A stretch of DNA of 64,000 bases from Marinomonas balearica (lineage in GTDB: Bacteria > Pseudomonadota > Gammaproteobacteria > Pseudomonadales > Marinomonadaceae): NCBI RefSeq assembly GCF_004362145.1, contig NZ_SNXC01000016.1, forward strand, positions 1 to 64,000, written 5' to 3'. The notes beneath the pieces are model-generated. The model did no database searches. It had not been told where the DNA came from and was given only the letters and a program-made list of their open reading frames with translations. The number at the start of each line of letters is the position of its first letter. The stretch's first letter is position 1. A program made the translations under genes and the position numbers. Below are positions 29,661 to 38,836 of this stretch, one piece after another.

Positions 29661-30950
29661 CTACTTCTCCTCACCTGCTGCCATCATTTTCTTGTAGTGC
29701 TGATAAGCACCGCGCATGCCTGTTTCTGAACATACCGCGCCTGCTGTATTGCCATCAGGTGTTGTGAACAATTTACCCATGCCTCGGTTTACAAGAATCC
29801 AACCGTCTTGACCGGCCATCGATCCTTTTTGAACACGCTCCCAAGCTTCTCCATCATCTGGAGTACCAAAGCCCATTGGCCCTTGGAAGTGCTCATGTAG
29901 ACGCATACGTTTTTGGTTGAAGACAGCCGGAGCACCTTCACCACCTAAGGCAACGTGCTGAATTTCAGTCTCGTTCACGCTCACAGGACGAAGAACACGG
30001 AAAAACGCCATTGAACAAGAGACATTCGGAAATAGGTTTAGGTTAAATCCTGTACCATGTGACGCACGCACTAAACGTTTGATTTGCTCTTCGCTTTGAC
30101 CTTCTTCACGAAGTGCTTGAGCAAGTTCTTCGAATCGTGCTGGGATTGGCTGATCTAGATCTGCTTCCAAATCAATTAGCTCAGGAATCATCACCATAAC
30201 ACTGTGACCATTGCCTAGATCTTCAACAAAACCTTCACCATCCAAGAAATCGAAAATGTCTGCGGTCGCATCATCAAGCGAGCTTACGAATGACTTGTGG
30301 ACTATAGGGAAATGGTAGGCGTCTGTTGTGTTTTCCAACTGAATTTTCCAGTTACCCGGAAAGTTGAAACGGTGCTCACCCAATACTTTAAGAGGGAAAC
30401 CTCCGCCTTGTTTAACAAACAAGTCGATCCATTTTTTAGCCTTACCTAAAAAATCTTCAAGCGGCTCAATGTCGTCTTTAAAGGTAGCAAAGACCAACCC
30501 TTGGTAAGATTCATGACGTAAGCTCTCTAATGGCAACTCATTCTTATCAAGAACACCATCGTATTCTTCAAGCTTTGGCACACCACGTAGGCTACCATCT
30601 AGGCCGTAGCCCCAACCATGGTAAGGACAAGCAAAGGCTTTCGTTTTACCTTTGCGGTGCTCACAAACTGTCGCACCACGATGGCGGCAGCGATTAAGCA
30701 AAACATGAGTGTTCTTTTTACGATCACGACTTAAAATAACAGGATGACGACCGATATAAGAGGTTTTAAAACTCCCGGCTTCTGGTACTTCACTTTCATG
30801 GCCAATGTAAACCCAAGTGCTATTAAATACTTTATCTAATTCTTCTTCGTAAATCGCGGGATCAGAATATAGGTCTTTATGTACTCGACCTTCTTCAACC
30901 ATATCTGCTGCTTTTAAACTAATATTTTCTAATGAAATCAATTCACTCAT
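29661..30950 (-). CDS. iacC: Rieske non-haem iron dioxygenase, large subunit
   Basis: About 429 residues. The Rieske centre is in CRHRGATVCEHR and CPYHGWGYGLDG; mononuclear-iron His ligands lie in TDAYHFPIVHKSF near residue 215, and a later Asp completes the triad. IacC with IacD oxygenates the indole-derived intermediate in auxin breakdown. The start at 30950 (MSELISLE) is preferred because GAGAA precedes it; an upstream ATG 17 codons earlier lacks support. Third-class assignment rests on cluster context as well as on family. Confidence 0.86.
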   Translation of the reverse strand: MSELISLENISLKAADMVEEGRVHKDLYSDPAIYEEELDKVFNSTWVYIGHESEVPEAGSFKTSYIGRHPVILSRDRKKNTHVLLNRCRHRGATVCEHRKGKTKAFACPYHGWGYGLDGSLRGVPKLEEYDGVLDKNELPLESLRHESYQGLVFATFKDDIEPLEDFLGKAKKWIDLFVKQGGGFPLKVLGEHRFNFPGNWKIQLENTTDAYHFPIVHKSFVSSLDDATADIFDFLDGEGFVEDLGNGHSVMVMIPELIDLEADLDQPIPARFEELAQALREEGQSEEQIKRLVRASHGTGFNLNLFPNVSCSMAFFRVLRPVSVNETEIQHVALGGEGAPAVFNQKRMRLHEHFQGPMGFGTPDDGEAWERVQKGSMAGQDGWILVNRGMGKLFTTPDGNTAGAVCSETGMRGAYQHYKKMMAAGEEK

Positions 30951-31040
30951 GGTTTTCTCGCTTAATTCTGTCTGCTTAAGTGACTGGCTAACCAGCAGCA
31001 CATGCGCTCTGAAGAGCCACCTTCAAAAGAAGGTGTTCAA

Positions 31041-31559
31041 CTATTTTTCGGAACCTGGAACAGGTAAGTGAGCGTCGTCGTTCCAACTGCTGACGGGACG
31101 GCTAAATCGATTTTCGGTCTGGAAATGAGACATCTGCCATGTATCACTTTGACGTTCGAAATCGATTGTCAGTCGGGCACTGTTTAGATGAGATCCACCT
31201 TCTGAAAAAGACGATACCTGCAGCATATTCCAGCTTGCGGATGCACGATCGCCATCCACACGTATCACTTCCGACGTCAAATAATGCACATTGAGCGAAA
31301 AATGAGCAGGTTCTGCCGTATATTTCGCTAGCATATCGACAATAGCCTTACGCCCTTTAAAGCCGCCAAAGCTCTTCGCATATCTTGCACCTTTTCCTTC
31401 CCAAATAGCCCCTTCTGTGAACAACTGCCCAAGTTCATCTAAAGGAGTTTCTGGATTGAGGTGGTCACACAAATCCATATAACGATTGATGCACGCGCGA
31501 ATTTTATTCTCGCTCTCAAGTGCATCTAAACGTTTCAATATTTCGTCAGTAGCCGTCAT
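31041..31559 (-). CDS. iacI: SnoaL/NTF2-like protein of the iac cluster
   Basis: About 172 residues; SnoaL-like alpha+beta barrel (ENKIRACINRYMDLCDHLN, LFTEGAIWEG, GFKGRKAIVDML, HYLTSEVIRVDGDRASASW). IacI in known iac clusters is a small protein of this family, probably enzymatic or accessory, role unclear. A GTG at 31568 would overlap iacB by 8 bp; the ATG at 31559 directly after the iacB stop is used here. Neither has a strong ribosome site. Confidence 0.75.
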   Translation of the reverse strand: MTATDEILKRLDALESENKIRACINRYMDLCDHLNPETPLDELGQLFTEGAIWEGKGARYAKSFGGFKGRKAIVDMLAKYTAEPAHFSLNVHYLTSEVIRVDGDRASASWNMLQVSSFSEGGSHLNSARLTIDFERQSDTWQMSHFQTENRFSRPVSSWNDDAHLPVPGSEK

Positions 31560-31560
31560 A

Positions 31561-31923
31561 TTAGGCACGCTGTACGATTAGCTCACGACCAACGCGGGCT
31601 TCTACTTTCGCGTAACGCCATAGCTTGTAAGGTGTGTCGCCAACTGCTGTAGATCGGAACAAGTTGCAGCACGCGACGACGGTGTCGTAGTCTGCCACAT
31701 CAGCCATCAAATACGTTGTCCAAGGGTAACCATCAGAAGGTCCGACCATACTTTGGTCGTCATCCATATTGCCGATTACTTCCACACCTTCCATATCGTG
31801 AATGCCATTCCACATTTCACCAAACGCAGCCCATACATCTAGCTGCTCATCTCTCGCAGCATCCATGAAGTTTTGGTTGATACCCATGCAAAACAAAACG
31901 CGAAGTGGTTTTTTATCGCTCAT
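31561..31923 (-). CDS. iacB: Small protein of the iac cluster (IacB-like)
   Basis: About 120 residues, with no recognised catalytic motif; features are RVLFCMGINQNFMDAAR, a tract rich in Asp and Met, and YPWTTYLMADVADYDTV. A ferredoxin-like alpha+beta fold seems likely. It is assigned as IacB only from its place between iacA and iacI. The start at 31923 has GGAGAAG at a good distance, better than an ATG five codons upstream. Confidence 0.65.
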   Translation of the reverse strand: MSDKKPLRVLFCMGINQNFMDAARDEQLDVWAAFGEMWNGIHDMEGVEVIGNMDDDQSMVGPSDGYPWTTYLMADVADYDTVVACCNLFRSTAVGDTPYKLWRYAKVEARVGRELIVQRA

Positions 31924-31950
31924 AACTGTCTTCTCCATTCACCGCAATAA

Positions 31951-33126
31951 TTAAAGATAACCAGGCAGAGGATCCTGCCCAAAGAAAATGGCACCGGCAT
32001 TTTGCCAAGTGATATCGCCCATAAAGGCGTGTTGAGTCACTACCTGAGCGTCATTAACAAAACGAGCAAGAGGGCTCGCTTTATAGATTCCAGTCATACC
32101 AGATAGCATTTGAACTTTACGTGCTACATCCGCAGCAACGCGTGTAAGGTGAGTAGAAGAAAGGCGCAACAGATTAGTTTGCTCTTTGCTTACCTCTCCT
32201 CCCTCTTCAAGTGACGCCCAAGCGTCATCAATTGATTCGTAAAAGAAAGAGCGAGCTGCACGTAGCTCTGCTTCCGCTTTTGCAACTTCGACTTGTGTCA
32301 GTGGTCGCTGCCCCATATTGGGTGCACCAGTAACCGAAGCACGTCCAGCAGCCATCGCCTGCAATTCATCCAGTGCGGCTCTCGCAACACCTAAACCAAC
32401 GACCGCTAATACCTGTGTCGCAAAAGAAAGCGAGGGGTAACGGAACATATTTTCAGTAAGGTTCGAAGCCCCGCCACGAACAAACGACCAATCTTCAGGA
32501 ACAGTCACGTTATCAACAACTAAATCGTGACTGCCTGTGCCCGCCATACCCACGGTATTCCAAGTCTTATCGATAGAGACTTTATCAGCGCTCATGACAG
32601 CCATACGTGGCAGGCCTACTTTGTCGCCCTCTTTTGGCGCAATACCAACACCGACAACGTCCGCCCCCATGCAACCGCTAGAAAATTTCCAGCGACCTTT
32701 TACAGCAAAACCTTCCTCAGAGACGTCAGCCGCTTGCGGAGGGAAGATACCACCAGCAAAAACCAGATCCGGAGTCTTCGCATATACTTTTTTTAGCGTC
32801 TCAAGCGGCAATGCTGACAGGTATACAATCCCCATAGCAAAGCTTCCAACCCAGCCCGCAGAACCATCCGCTTTGGAAATTTCTTCAATGACTTTACAGA
32901 ACTGAGCCGCTGTTAATTCGTCACCACCTAGCGATTTAGGCACCAGTGCGCGATACAATCCAAACGCTTTAAATTTATCGATTATGTCTTGGCTAATGAA
33001 AGTTTGTTCATCAAATTCGTTTGCGCGTGCACGTTCGCTAATCTCACTTAATAATTGCTGGAACTCGCTTGTGCCCAGCGCATCGTAGATAGTGCTACGC
33101 TGTGCTGATTCATAGGCTGGCATCAT
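31951..33126 (-). CDS. iacA: Acyl-CoA-dehydrogenase-like flavin monooxygenase (indole-3-acetate hydroxylase)
   Basis: 391 residues with the acyl-CoA dehydrogenase fold, as in group D flavin monooxygenases (SKADGSAGWVGSFAMGIVYL near residue 90; GRWKFSSGCMGADVVGVG; GTGSHDLVVDNVTVPEDW; C-terminal helical domain). IacA starts indole-3-acetate catabolism, using reduced flavin from IacG. It is first in the operon; AGGAG lies upstream of two adjacent ATG codons (33126 and 33123). Its promoter should be in the 780-bp gap shared with the divergent transporter. Confidence 0.83.
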   Translation of the reverse strand: MMPAYESAQRSTIYDALGTSEFQQLLSEISERARANEFDEQTFISQDIIDKFKAFGLYRALVPKSLGGDELTAAQFCKVIEEISKADGSAGWVGSFAMGIVYLSALPLETLKKVYAKTPDLVFAGGIFPPQAADVSEEGFAVKGRWKFSSGCMGADVVGVGIAPKEGDKVGLPRMAVMSADKVSIDKTWNTVGMAGTGSHDLVVDNVTVPEDWSFVRGGASNLTENMFRYPSLSFATQVLAVVGLGVARAALDELQAMAAGRASVTGAPNMGQRPLTQVEVAKAEAELRAARSFFYESIDDAWASLEEGGEVSKEQTNLLRLSSTHLTRVAADVARKVQMLSGMTGIYKASPLARFVNDAQVVTQHAFMGDITWQNAGAIFFGQDPLPGYL

Positions 33127-33341
33127 TATTATCTCCTGACTTATTAAAGTGCGCCTCAGTAATTTGAGACTCGTTCACTCTTCGATAGAGACGGCTGGAT
33201 TGCCTCTAACACTGGCTCAACACCTCGCTTTCATTTCAGTCTTTTTTTTTGAAACGCAGGCATAACACCCTTATGCAGCAACACATCAAAAAGAGAATGA
33301 ACAGATGACGTTTTTACTTAAACTGGCCTCATTTACTTTAC

Positions 33342-33361
33342 TTGTCAACTAATTATTTAGT
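33342..33361 (-). promoter_or_regulatory. Candidate regulator site / -35 element facing iacA
   Basis: TTGTCAACTAATT (33342-33354) reads on the minus strand as AATTAGTTGACAA and so holds a perfect -35 TTGACA directed at iacA. It overlaps a perfect 14-base palindrome, ACTAATTATTTAGT (33348-33361). This is a good MarR-type operator candidate; no strong -10 follows. Confidence 0.5.
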
Positions 33362-33498
33362 CTAAATTCAGGTAAAAAGGAACAATAAAACAACCAATAA
33401 AACGTTTAATTTCATTAAAAAACAACACGTTATATAAAAATAAAATCACGTAAGAATAATCTTAAAATATTTCTAAAAGCGTCAAAAAAGATATTTTT

Positions 33499-33508
33499 TC
33501 AACTAATT
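33499..33508. promoter_or_regulatory. Third, shorter copy of the shared motif
   Basis: TCAACTAATT, identical to ten bases of the flanking copies, lies roughly midway between them. Confidence 0.35.
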
Positions 33509-33617
33509 TTAATAGCCCCCCCTTTAACACCGAGTGAAAAACAGCACCAATCTGCGAGTCTAAAAATCAAATCATCCGAAAAAACACATGATTAATACCC
33601 ACAAAGATCACATGAAA

Positions 33618-33641
33618 AATTAGTTGACAATTCAATTGAAT
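33618..33641 (+). promoter_or_regulatory. Candidate regulator site / -35 element facing the transporter operon
   Basis: AATTAGTTGACAA (33618-33630) is the exact reverse complement of the iacA-side element; its TTGACA (33624-33629) points at the transporter genes. It abuts a perfect 12-base palindrome ATTCAATTGAAT (33630-33641). Confidence 0.5.
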
Positions 33642-33908
33642 CAGGGGATTTTCGTATTAAGTACATTTAATGTACAAAATATGGAGATTGATATAGAAAA
33701 CGAAAAACTTGCACGCAATTTGCTAGACAAAAAAATCAGCAAGCCATTATAAATAATAGAGATTTTTCTTTTTTTATCGACAGGAACCCATATAGGAAGC
33801 ATATGAACAAACCGTAAGCAACGATCGAAGGTGAGGAGTAAAACAAAGCTCTTCTCAGCGAAAAAAACAAGTAAAACATTGTTTTTATAATTAAATAAGG
33901 AGCAAATT

Positions 33909-35057
33909 ATGTCGCTAAAAAGTAGATTTCTATTGTTAGGTTGTCTTTTGTCTACTATGTCCGTCCCAAGCTTTGCAGATATCAAAGTGGGCGTCATATC
34001 ATCAAGCACCGGCCCCATTGCCTTGGTGGGTATTCCACAAAAAAACTCCATTCCTCTGTTACCAAAAGAAGCAGCAGGAGAAAGCATCACCTACATTCCT
34101 CTAAACGACAGCAGTGACCCAACCGCAACCGTTAAAGCCTTCAAAAAATTAATCGATGAAGAAAAAGTAGACGCTATTATCGGACCGTCCGGTTCAGGAA
34201 ACGCCATGGGCGTTATTCAATTTGCGGCGAAATCTGGAACACCTATGCTGGCGCCAGTAGGCACCGCTGCGGTCGTCTTACCGATGACAGAACAAAAAAA
34301 GTGGGTTTTTAAAACTACTCAAAATGACGACTTAATCGCGTCCGCATTAGTTGATCATATGAAGCGCACTGGTGTGAAAACGTTAGGTCTAATTGGCACG
34401 GCAGATCCATTTGGAGAAAACTGGTCAAAGGTGATGAGGAAGCTTGCAAGTGATAACAGCATTGAAATCGTCGCCAACGAGTCTTTTCAACGCCAAGACA
34501 CCTCGATCACGGGCCAAAGTCTAAAACTACTATTAGCAAGCCCAGACGCCGTATTAATAGCCGCACCAGGAAGCTCATCAGTTCTACCGCAAACAACATT
34601 GAAAAGTACGGGCTATCAAGGTCAGATCTACCAAACTCACGGCGCAGCACTTGATCCATTCCTAAAACTTGGCGGGGACGCAGTTGAGGGGACGATATTG
34701 GCTGCAAGCTTAATGCTGGTTCTTGACCAAGCACCAGAGACACCATCAAAAGCAATCGCGACTAAGTATGTCGAAGACTACCAATCCCTCTACAACAAAA
34801 AGCCGGCCACGTTTGGCGGTAACGTCTTTGACGCAGGGCTTTTGCTAGAAACCGCCATTCCTACTGCCTTAAAAACAGCAAAACCAGGCACACCTGAATT
34901 CCGTGCCGCACTTCGCGATGCATTAGAAAGCACAACGGAGCTGTCAGGCACACAAGGCGTTTATAACATCACGCCTGAAGATCACAGTGGTTTTGATGAA
35001 CGGGGTCGTGTGCTCATCACCGTTAAGAACGGCAAATGGCAACTTCTAGAAGGATAA
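33909..35057 (+). CDS. Branched-chain-type ABC transporter substrate-binding protein
   Basis: 382 residues with a cleavable signal peptide (cut near SFADIKVG). LivJ/LivK-type periplasmic binding protein, type I fold: GVISSSTGPIA, FKKLIDEEKVDAIIGPSGSGNAMGV, and the second lobe TLGLIGTADPFGENW. Close relatives carry aromatic acids as often as amino acids. AAGGAG lies 7 bases before the ATG. It is first gene of an operon divergent from iac, so indole-3-acetate or another aromatic acid is a fair guess at its ligand. Confidence 0.85.
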   Translation: MSLKSRFLLLGCLLSTMSVPSFADIKVGVISSSTGPIALVGIPQKNSIPLLPKEAAGESITYIPLNDSSDPTATVKAFKKLIDEEKVDAIIGPSGSGNAMGVIQFAAKSGTPMLAPVGTAAVVLPMTEQKKWVFKTTQNDDLIASALVDHMKRTGVKTLGLIGTADPFGENWSKVMRKLASDNSIEIVANESFQRQDTSITGQSLKLLLASPDAVLIAAPGSSSVLPQTTLKSTGYQGQIYQTHGAALDPFLKLGGDAVEGTILAASLMLVLDQAPETPSKAIATKYVEDYQSLYNKKPATFGGNVFDAGLLLETAIPTALKTAKPGTPEFRAALRDALESTTELSGTQGVYNITPEDHSGFDERGRVLITVKNGKWQLLEG

Positions 35058-35075
35058 CGCGTAGATAAATACGTT

Positions 35076-35112
35076 ATGCCGCGCTGGCGCACCCTAAACG
35101 ACAGCGCGGCAT
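35076..35112 (+). terminator. Intercistronic hairpin after the binding-protein gene
   Basis: ATGCCGCGCTG (35076-35086) pairs perfectly with CAGCGCGGCAT (35102-35112), 15-base loop, without a U run. Such hairpins after binding-protein genes usually protect or partly terminate the mRNA so that the binding protein is made in excess. Confidence 0.6.
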
Positions 35113-35214
35113 TCTATACGACGATGTGAAAACGCTGGATTCAGACATGCCGTTTTAACGACAAGAGTGCCACTTAAGGCACCTATACGATTGAGAAGTT
35201 ACAAGGAAAAGAAT

Positions 35215-36249
35215 ATGAATGTTCAAGTCGCTGCGTTACTTGGACAGGATGGATTAACCAATGGCGCAATTTACGCTCTGTTGTCATTATCCATTTTGTT
35301 AGTCTTTACCGTTACTCGAATTTTATTAATCCCTTTAGGCGAATTTGTTACCTTTGGGGCGCTCACAATGGCCGCTATTCAAACAGGTAAGCCGCTGGCT
35401 TTAGAATGGCTTCTGGCGACATTAATGCTAATAGACATTGCACTGGATGTTTACTCACGAAGGGACAGGACAGTAAGTCGAAAGCAGTACCAAATGATCG
35501 CTTTAAAGGCCGCTTACCTTGCTGTCGTATTGTTTGTCACACAAACCTTTACTCTTTCTGAACTGCCTATGCTGGCACAATCCATCTTGACGTTGTGCCT
35601 TATTGTTCCAATGGGCCCAATCATGTATCGACTCTTTTTCCAACCATTGGCGGATGCAGCACCTTTGGTTCTGCTCATTGTGTCGATTGCAGTGCATGTC
35701 GCCATGGTAGGAATAGGGCTGCTTCTTTTTGGGCCAGAGGGAGGGCACACCAAGCCTTTCTCAAATAGCATGCTTCAAATAAGCAATATCTTCATAAAAA
35801 GTCAGGCTTTATGGGTTATTTTTAGCGCCCTATTTCTCATCCTCGCACTTTTCTTCGCGTTTGAGCGCACTTTATACGGTAAAGCACTCAGAGCCGCCGC
35901 GGTGAACCAAGTTGGAGCACGTTTGCTTGGCATTTCCCCCGTATTCGCAGGTAAGGCCACTTTTGCTTTAGCGGCCTTTATAGGCTGCGCGTCGGGCATT
36001 CTTATCGCCCCCATTACAACGCTCTACTATGACTCTGGTTTTGTTATCAGCCTTAAAGGGTTTGTTGGCGCGATCATTGGCGGACTAGCAAGTTACCCCA
36101 TTGCCGCGTTTGGCGCTGTCGTCGTTGGCCTAATAGAAGCTTTCTCTATGTTCTGGGCCAGCAGTTATAAAGAGATCATCGTGTTCACTCTGATTATTCC
36201 TTTTCTTATTTGGCGCTCAATGAAGGCCTCACATGTGGAGGATGAATAA
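35215..36249 (+). CDS. Branched-chain-type ABC transporter permease (LivH family)
   Basis: About 344 residues with eight or so membrane helices. The N-terminus [25 protein letters not shown] and the cytoplasmic loop [21 protein letters not shown] are typical of LivH. ATG at 35215 has AAGGAA upstream; an upstream GTG frame (35167) lies within a small inverted repeat and is unlikely. The stop overlaps the next ATG. Confidence 0.87.
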   Translation: MNVQVAALLGQDGLTNGAIYALLSLSILLVFTVTRILLIPLGEFVTFGALTMAAIQTGKPLALEWLLATLMLIDIALDVYSRRDRTVSRKQYQMIALKAAYLAVVLFVTQTFTLSELPMLAQSILTLCLIVPMGPIMYRLFFQPLADAAPLVLLIVSIAVHVAMVGIGLLLFGPEGGHTKPFSNSMLQISNIFIKSQALWVIFSALFLILALFFAFERTLYGKALRAAAVNQVGARLLGISPVFAGKATFALAAFIGCASGILIAPITTLYYDSGFVISLKGFVGAIIGGLASYPIAAFGAVVVGLIEAFSMFWASSYKEIIVFTLIIPFLIWRSMKASHVEDE

Positions 36250-38048
36250 TGAAACCTCGTATCCTAATTATCTTAGTCGCTTGTGTGGCGTTACTTGCAC
36301 CGCTTGTATTACCTAGTTTTCAGATCACGCTATTAAACTATATTGGTCTCTACGCGCTTGTTGTCCTTGGATTAGTACTGTTAACCGGTGTAGGCGGAAT
36401 GACCAGTTTCGGGCAAGCTGCATTTGTAGGATTAAGTGCCTATACGACAACCTATTTAACAACAACCGCTGCTCTGCCAGACTGGTTAAGCTGGACAAAC
36501 GGCTCCCCTTGGTTCGGTTTAGTATTTGGCTTGCTCCTTACCGCTGCAATAGCACTTATTCTAGGCGCACTTACCTTACGTTTGTCTGGACACTATCTGC
36601 CACTAGGCACGATCGCTTGGGGTATCTCACTGTATTATTTCTTTGGCACCATGACATCAATGGGTGGGCATACTGGGGTCAGCGACATTCCACCTTTAAC
36701 CTTCTTCGGGCTCATCCTTGATCAGGGTGAAGAGATGTTTTACGTGATTTGGGTGATTCTTGCCGCGGCCATGTTTATCACACACAACCTTCTATCATCA
36801 CGTGAGGGTCGAGCAATACGCGCCTTAAAAGGCGGTCAGCTCATGGCGGAAGCGATGGGAGTAAATACGTTTCGATCCAAAATGATTGCGTTCGTTATAT
36901 CCGCTCTATTCGCCGCGCTTTCTGGCTGGCTTTACGCTCACACACAACGCTTTATCAACCCGTCGCCTTTTGGCTTACACATGGGGATAGATTACCTCTT
37001 TATGGCGTTAATTGGCGGAGTCTCCAGCGTTTGGGGCGCTTTATTAGGCGCTGGTACGCTTACTATTATGAAACAGTGGCTGGAAGATTTATTACCCCTC
37101 ATTCTAGGCAGTGACGGCCAATATGAAAGCATCGTTTTTGGCCTTCTTATTGTCTTGTTAATGCAACGCTCGCCGAGTGGACTATGGCCATTTTTAGTCA
37201 AACTAACCCCAAGCTCCTGGCGCAGTAATAATCATCTCACTATCGATGATAACGCCAAGACGCTCGACCGCCGAGATCTGCCTGCAAGAGAGTCATTACT
37301 ACTCGAAGCCAAAGACGTAACACGACGTTTTGGTGGATTAATTGCCAACAATAAGATGAACTTATCTCTGCATGCAGGCGAAATACTTGCGCTTATTGGC
37401 CCTAACGGCGCAGGTAAATCGACCATGTTTAACCAGCTGTCTGCGGTCGATACGCCGACTGAAGGCGAAATCATCTTTAGAGGCAAAAGTTTAAAAGGCA
37501 AAAATGCACGTCAGGTTGCCGAAATGGGTATGAGCCGAACATTCCAACACGTCAAGATGCTTCCGACGATGAGTGTGCTTGAAAATGTGGCGCTTGGTGC
37601 ACACATGCGGGGTCAAAAAGGGGTTATCAGTGCCTCTCTGCACCTAGAACGCGAAGAGGAGCAGCGCTTATTAAAAGAAGCGAAGCTGCAAATCGAACGC
37701 GTCGGCTTAGGTGAATATGTCTTCGAAGAAGCTGGCAATCTCGCTTTAGGGCAGCAGCGACTGCTAGAAATTGCGCGCGCTCTGTGCTCAGATCCGTGTG
37801 CACTTCTGCTTGATGAGCCAGCCGCCGGACTTAGATTCCTTGAAAAACAAGCCTTGGCGGAACTGCTGGTGAAGCTACGTGGAGAAGGCTTGGCCATTCT
37901 ACTCGTCGAACACGATATGGATTTCGTTATGAACCTTGCCAACCGCATCGTTGTGATGGAGTTTGGAGAGCTGATCGCAGAAGGCCTGCCACACGAAATT
38001 CAAACTAATCCAGCAGTCTTGGAAGCTTATTTAGGAGGCGTGGAATGA
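36249..38048 (+). CDS. Fused permease (LivM-type) and ATP-binding subunit (LivG-type)
   Basis: 599 residues. Residues 1-310 are a LivM-like membrane domain (GVGGMTSFGQAAFVGLSAY; REGRAIRALKGGQLMAEAMGV; the LIGGVSSVWGALLGA loop). From about 345 an ABC ATPase follows: Walker A GPNGAGKST, Q-loop in MSRTFQHVKML, signature LALGQQRLLEIARAL, Walker B ALLLDEPAAG, switch His in VEHDMDFV. This two-in-one arrangement joins permease and ATPase in one chain. It overlaps both neighbours by one to four bases. Confidence 0.9.
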   Translation: MKPRILIILVACVALLAPLVLPSFQITLLNYIGLYALVVLGLVLLTGVGGMTSFGQAAFVGLSAYTTTYLTTTAALPDWLSWTNGSPWFGLVFGLLLTAAIALILGALTLRLSGHYLPLGTIAWGISLYYFFGTMTSMGGHTGVSDIPPLTFFGLILDQGEEMFYVIWVILAAAMFITHNLLSSREGRAIRALKGGQLMAEAMGVNTFRSKMIAFVISALFAALSGWLYAHTQRFINPSPFGLHMGIDYLFMALIGGVSSVWGALLGAGTLTIMKQWLEDLLPLILGSDGQYESIVFGLLIVLLMQRSPSGLWPFLVKLTPSSWRSNNHLTIDDNAKTLDRRDLPARESLLLEAKDVTRRFGGLIANNKMNLSLHAGEILALIGPNGAGKSTMFNQLSAVDTPTEGEIIFRGKSLKGKNARQVAEMGMSRTFQHVKMLPTMSVLENVALGAHMRGQKGVISASLHLEREEEQRLLKEAKLQIERVGLGEYVFEEAGNLALGQQRLLEIARALCSDPCALLLDEPAAGLRFLEKQALAELLVKLRGEGLAILLVEHDMDFVMNLANRIVVMEFGELIAEGLPHEIQTNPAVLEAYLGGVE

Positions 38049-38824
38049 ACCAGTCACAAACCGCACATCATGTAGCGCCGGAGACTCTTCTGGACGTAAA
38101 CAACTTACATGTCTCTTATGGCAAAGTAGAAGCGCTAAGTGATATTCAATTATCACTTAAAGAGGGCCAACTGGTGACCGTCATTGGACCCAATGGAGCA
38201 GGGAAATCCACACTTCTTTCCGCCATTATGGGTTTACTCCCCTCTACCGGGGATATTTTATTTGACGGTGAGCACTATACCAGCCCAGAAATTGAAACCC
38301 TCGTGGGGAGAGGCTTAGGACTTGTGCCGGAAAAGCGCGAGCTATTCAATACGATGAGCGTGCAAGACAACCTACTGTTGGGTGCATTTCAACGATATCG
38401 CAGAGGAGATAAATCCTATCTACAGTCTCTTGATGAGATTTATGAGCTTTTCCCTCGTCTACAGGAACGCAGCAAACAGCAAGCCGGTACGCTTTCCGGT
38501 GGAGAGCGTCAAATGCTGGCCATTGGGCGAGCGATGATGGGGAAGCCTCGTTTGCTTATGTTAGACGAACCAAGCCTCGGATTGGCACCTCTCATCACTC
38601 GGGAAATTTTTCGCATTTTTAATGATCTACGCAGCAAAGGTGTCTCGATTTTACTCGTAGAGCAAAACGCCCGCGCCGCTTTAAACGTTGCCGATTACGC
38701 CTACGTACTTGAAGGTGGCAAAATCACTATACACGGTGTCGCTTCAGATTTAGCAAATGACTCGAGAGTCATTGATGCCTATTTGGGGTTAGCCAGTAAA
38801 CACCAAGATATACTATCTAATTAA
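38045..38824 (+). CDS. Branched-chain-type ABC transporter ATP-binding protein (LivF family)
   Basis: 259 residues: Walker A GPNGAGKSTLLSAI, LivF-typical GLGLVPEKRELFNTMSVQDNL, signature TLSGGERQMLAIGRAMM, Walker B LLMLDEPSLGLAP, and switch VEQNARAAL. It overlaps the fused gene at ATGA, so the two ATPases are coupled. Confidence 0.9.
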   Translation: MNQSQTAHHVAPETLLDVNNLHVSYGKVEALSDIQLSLKEGQLVTVIGPNGAGKSTLLSAIMGLLPSTGDILFDGEHYTSPEIETLVGRGLGLVPEKRELFNTMSVQDNLLLGAFQRYRRGDKSYLQSLDEIYELFPRLQERSKQQAGTLSGGERQMLAIGRAMMGKPRLLMLDEPSLGLAPLITREIFRIFNDLRSKGVSILLVEQNARAALNVADYAYVLEGGKITIHGVASDLANDSRVIDAYLGLASKHQDILSN

Positions 38825-38836
38825 GGAGAGAAACAA

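Larger units (their letters stand above)
33127..33908. promoter_or_regulatory. Divergent control region between the iac operon and the transporter operon
   Basis: A 782-bp A/T-rich non-coding region. It contains a repeated motif described in the separate entries, one copy near each operon and facing it, plus one central copy. Reading frames here are short and in atypical composition. Both operons presumably start here. Confidence 0.7.

Noticed and set aside
33641..34090. A 149-codon minus-strand frame overlapping the binding-protein start and the control region
   Set aside because: It lies antisense to a clear signal peptide gene; composition is A/T-rich and hydrophobic by chance, with no recognisable family.
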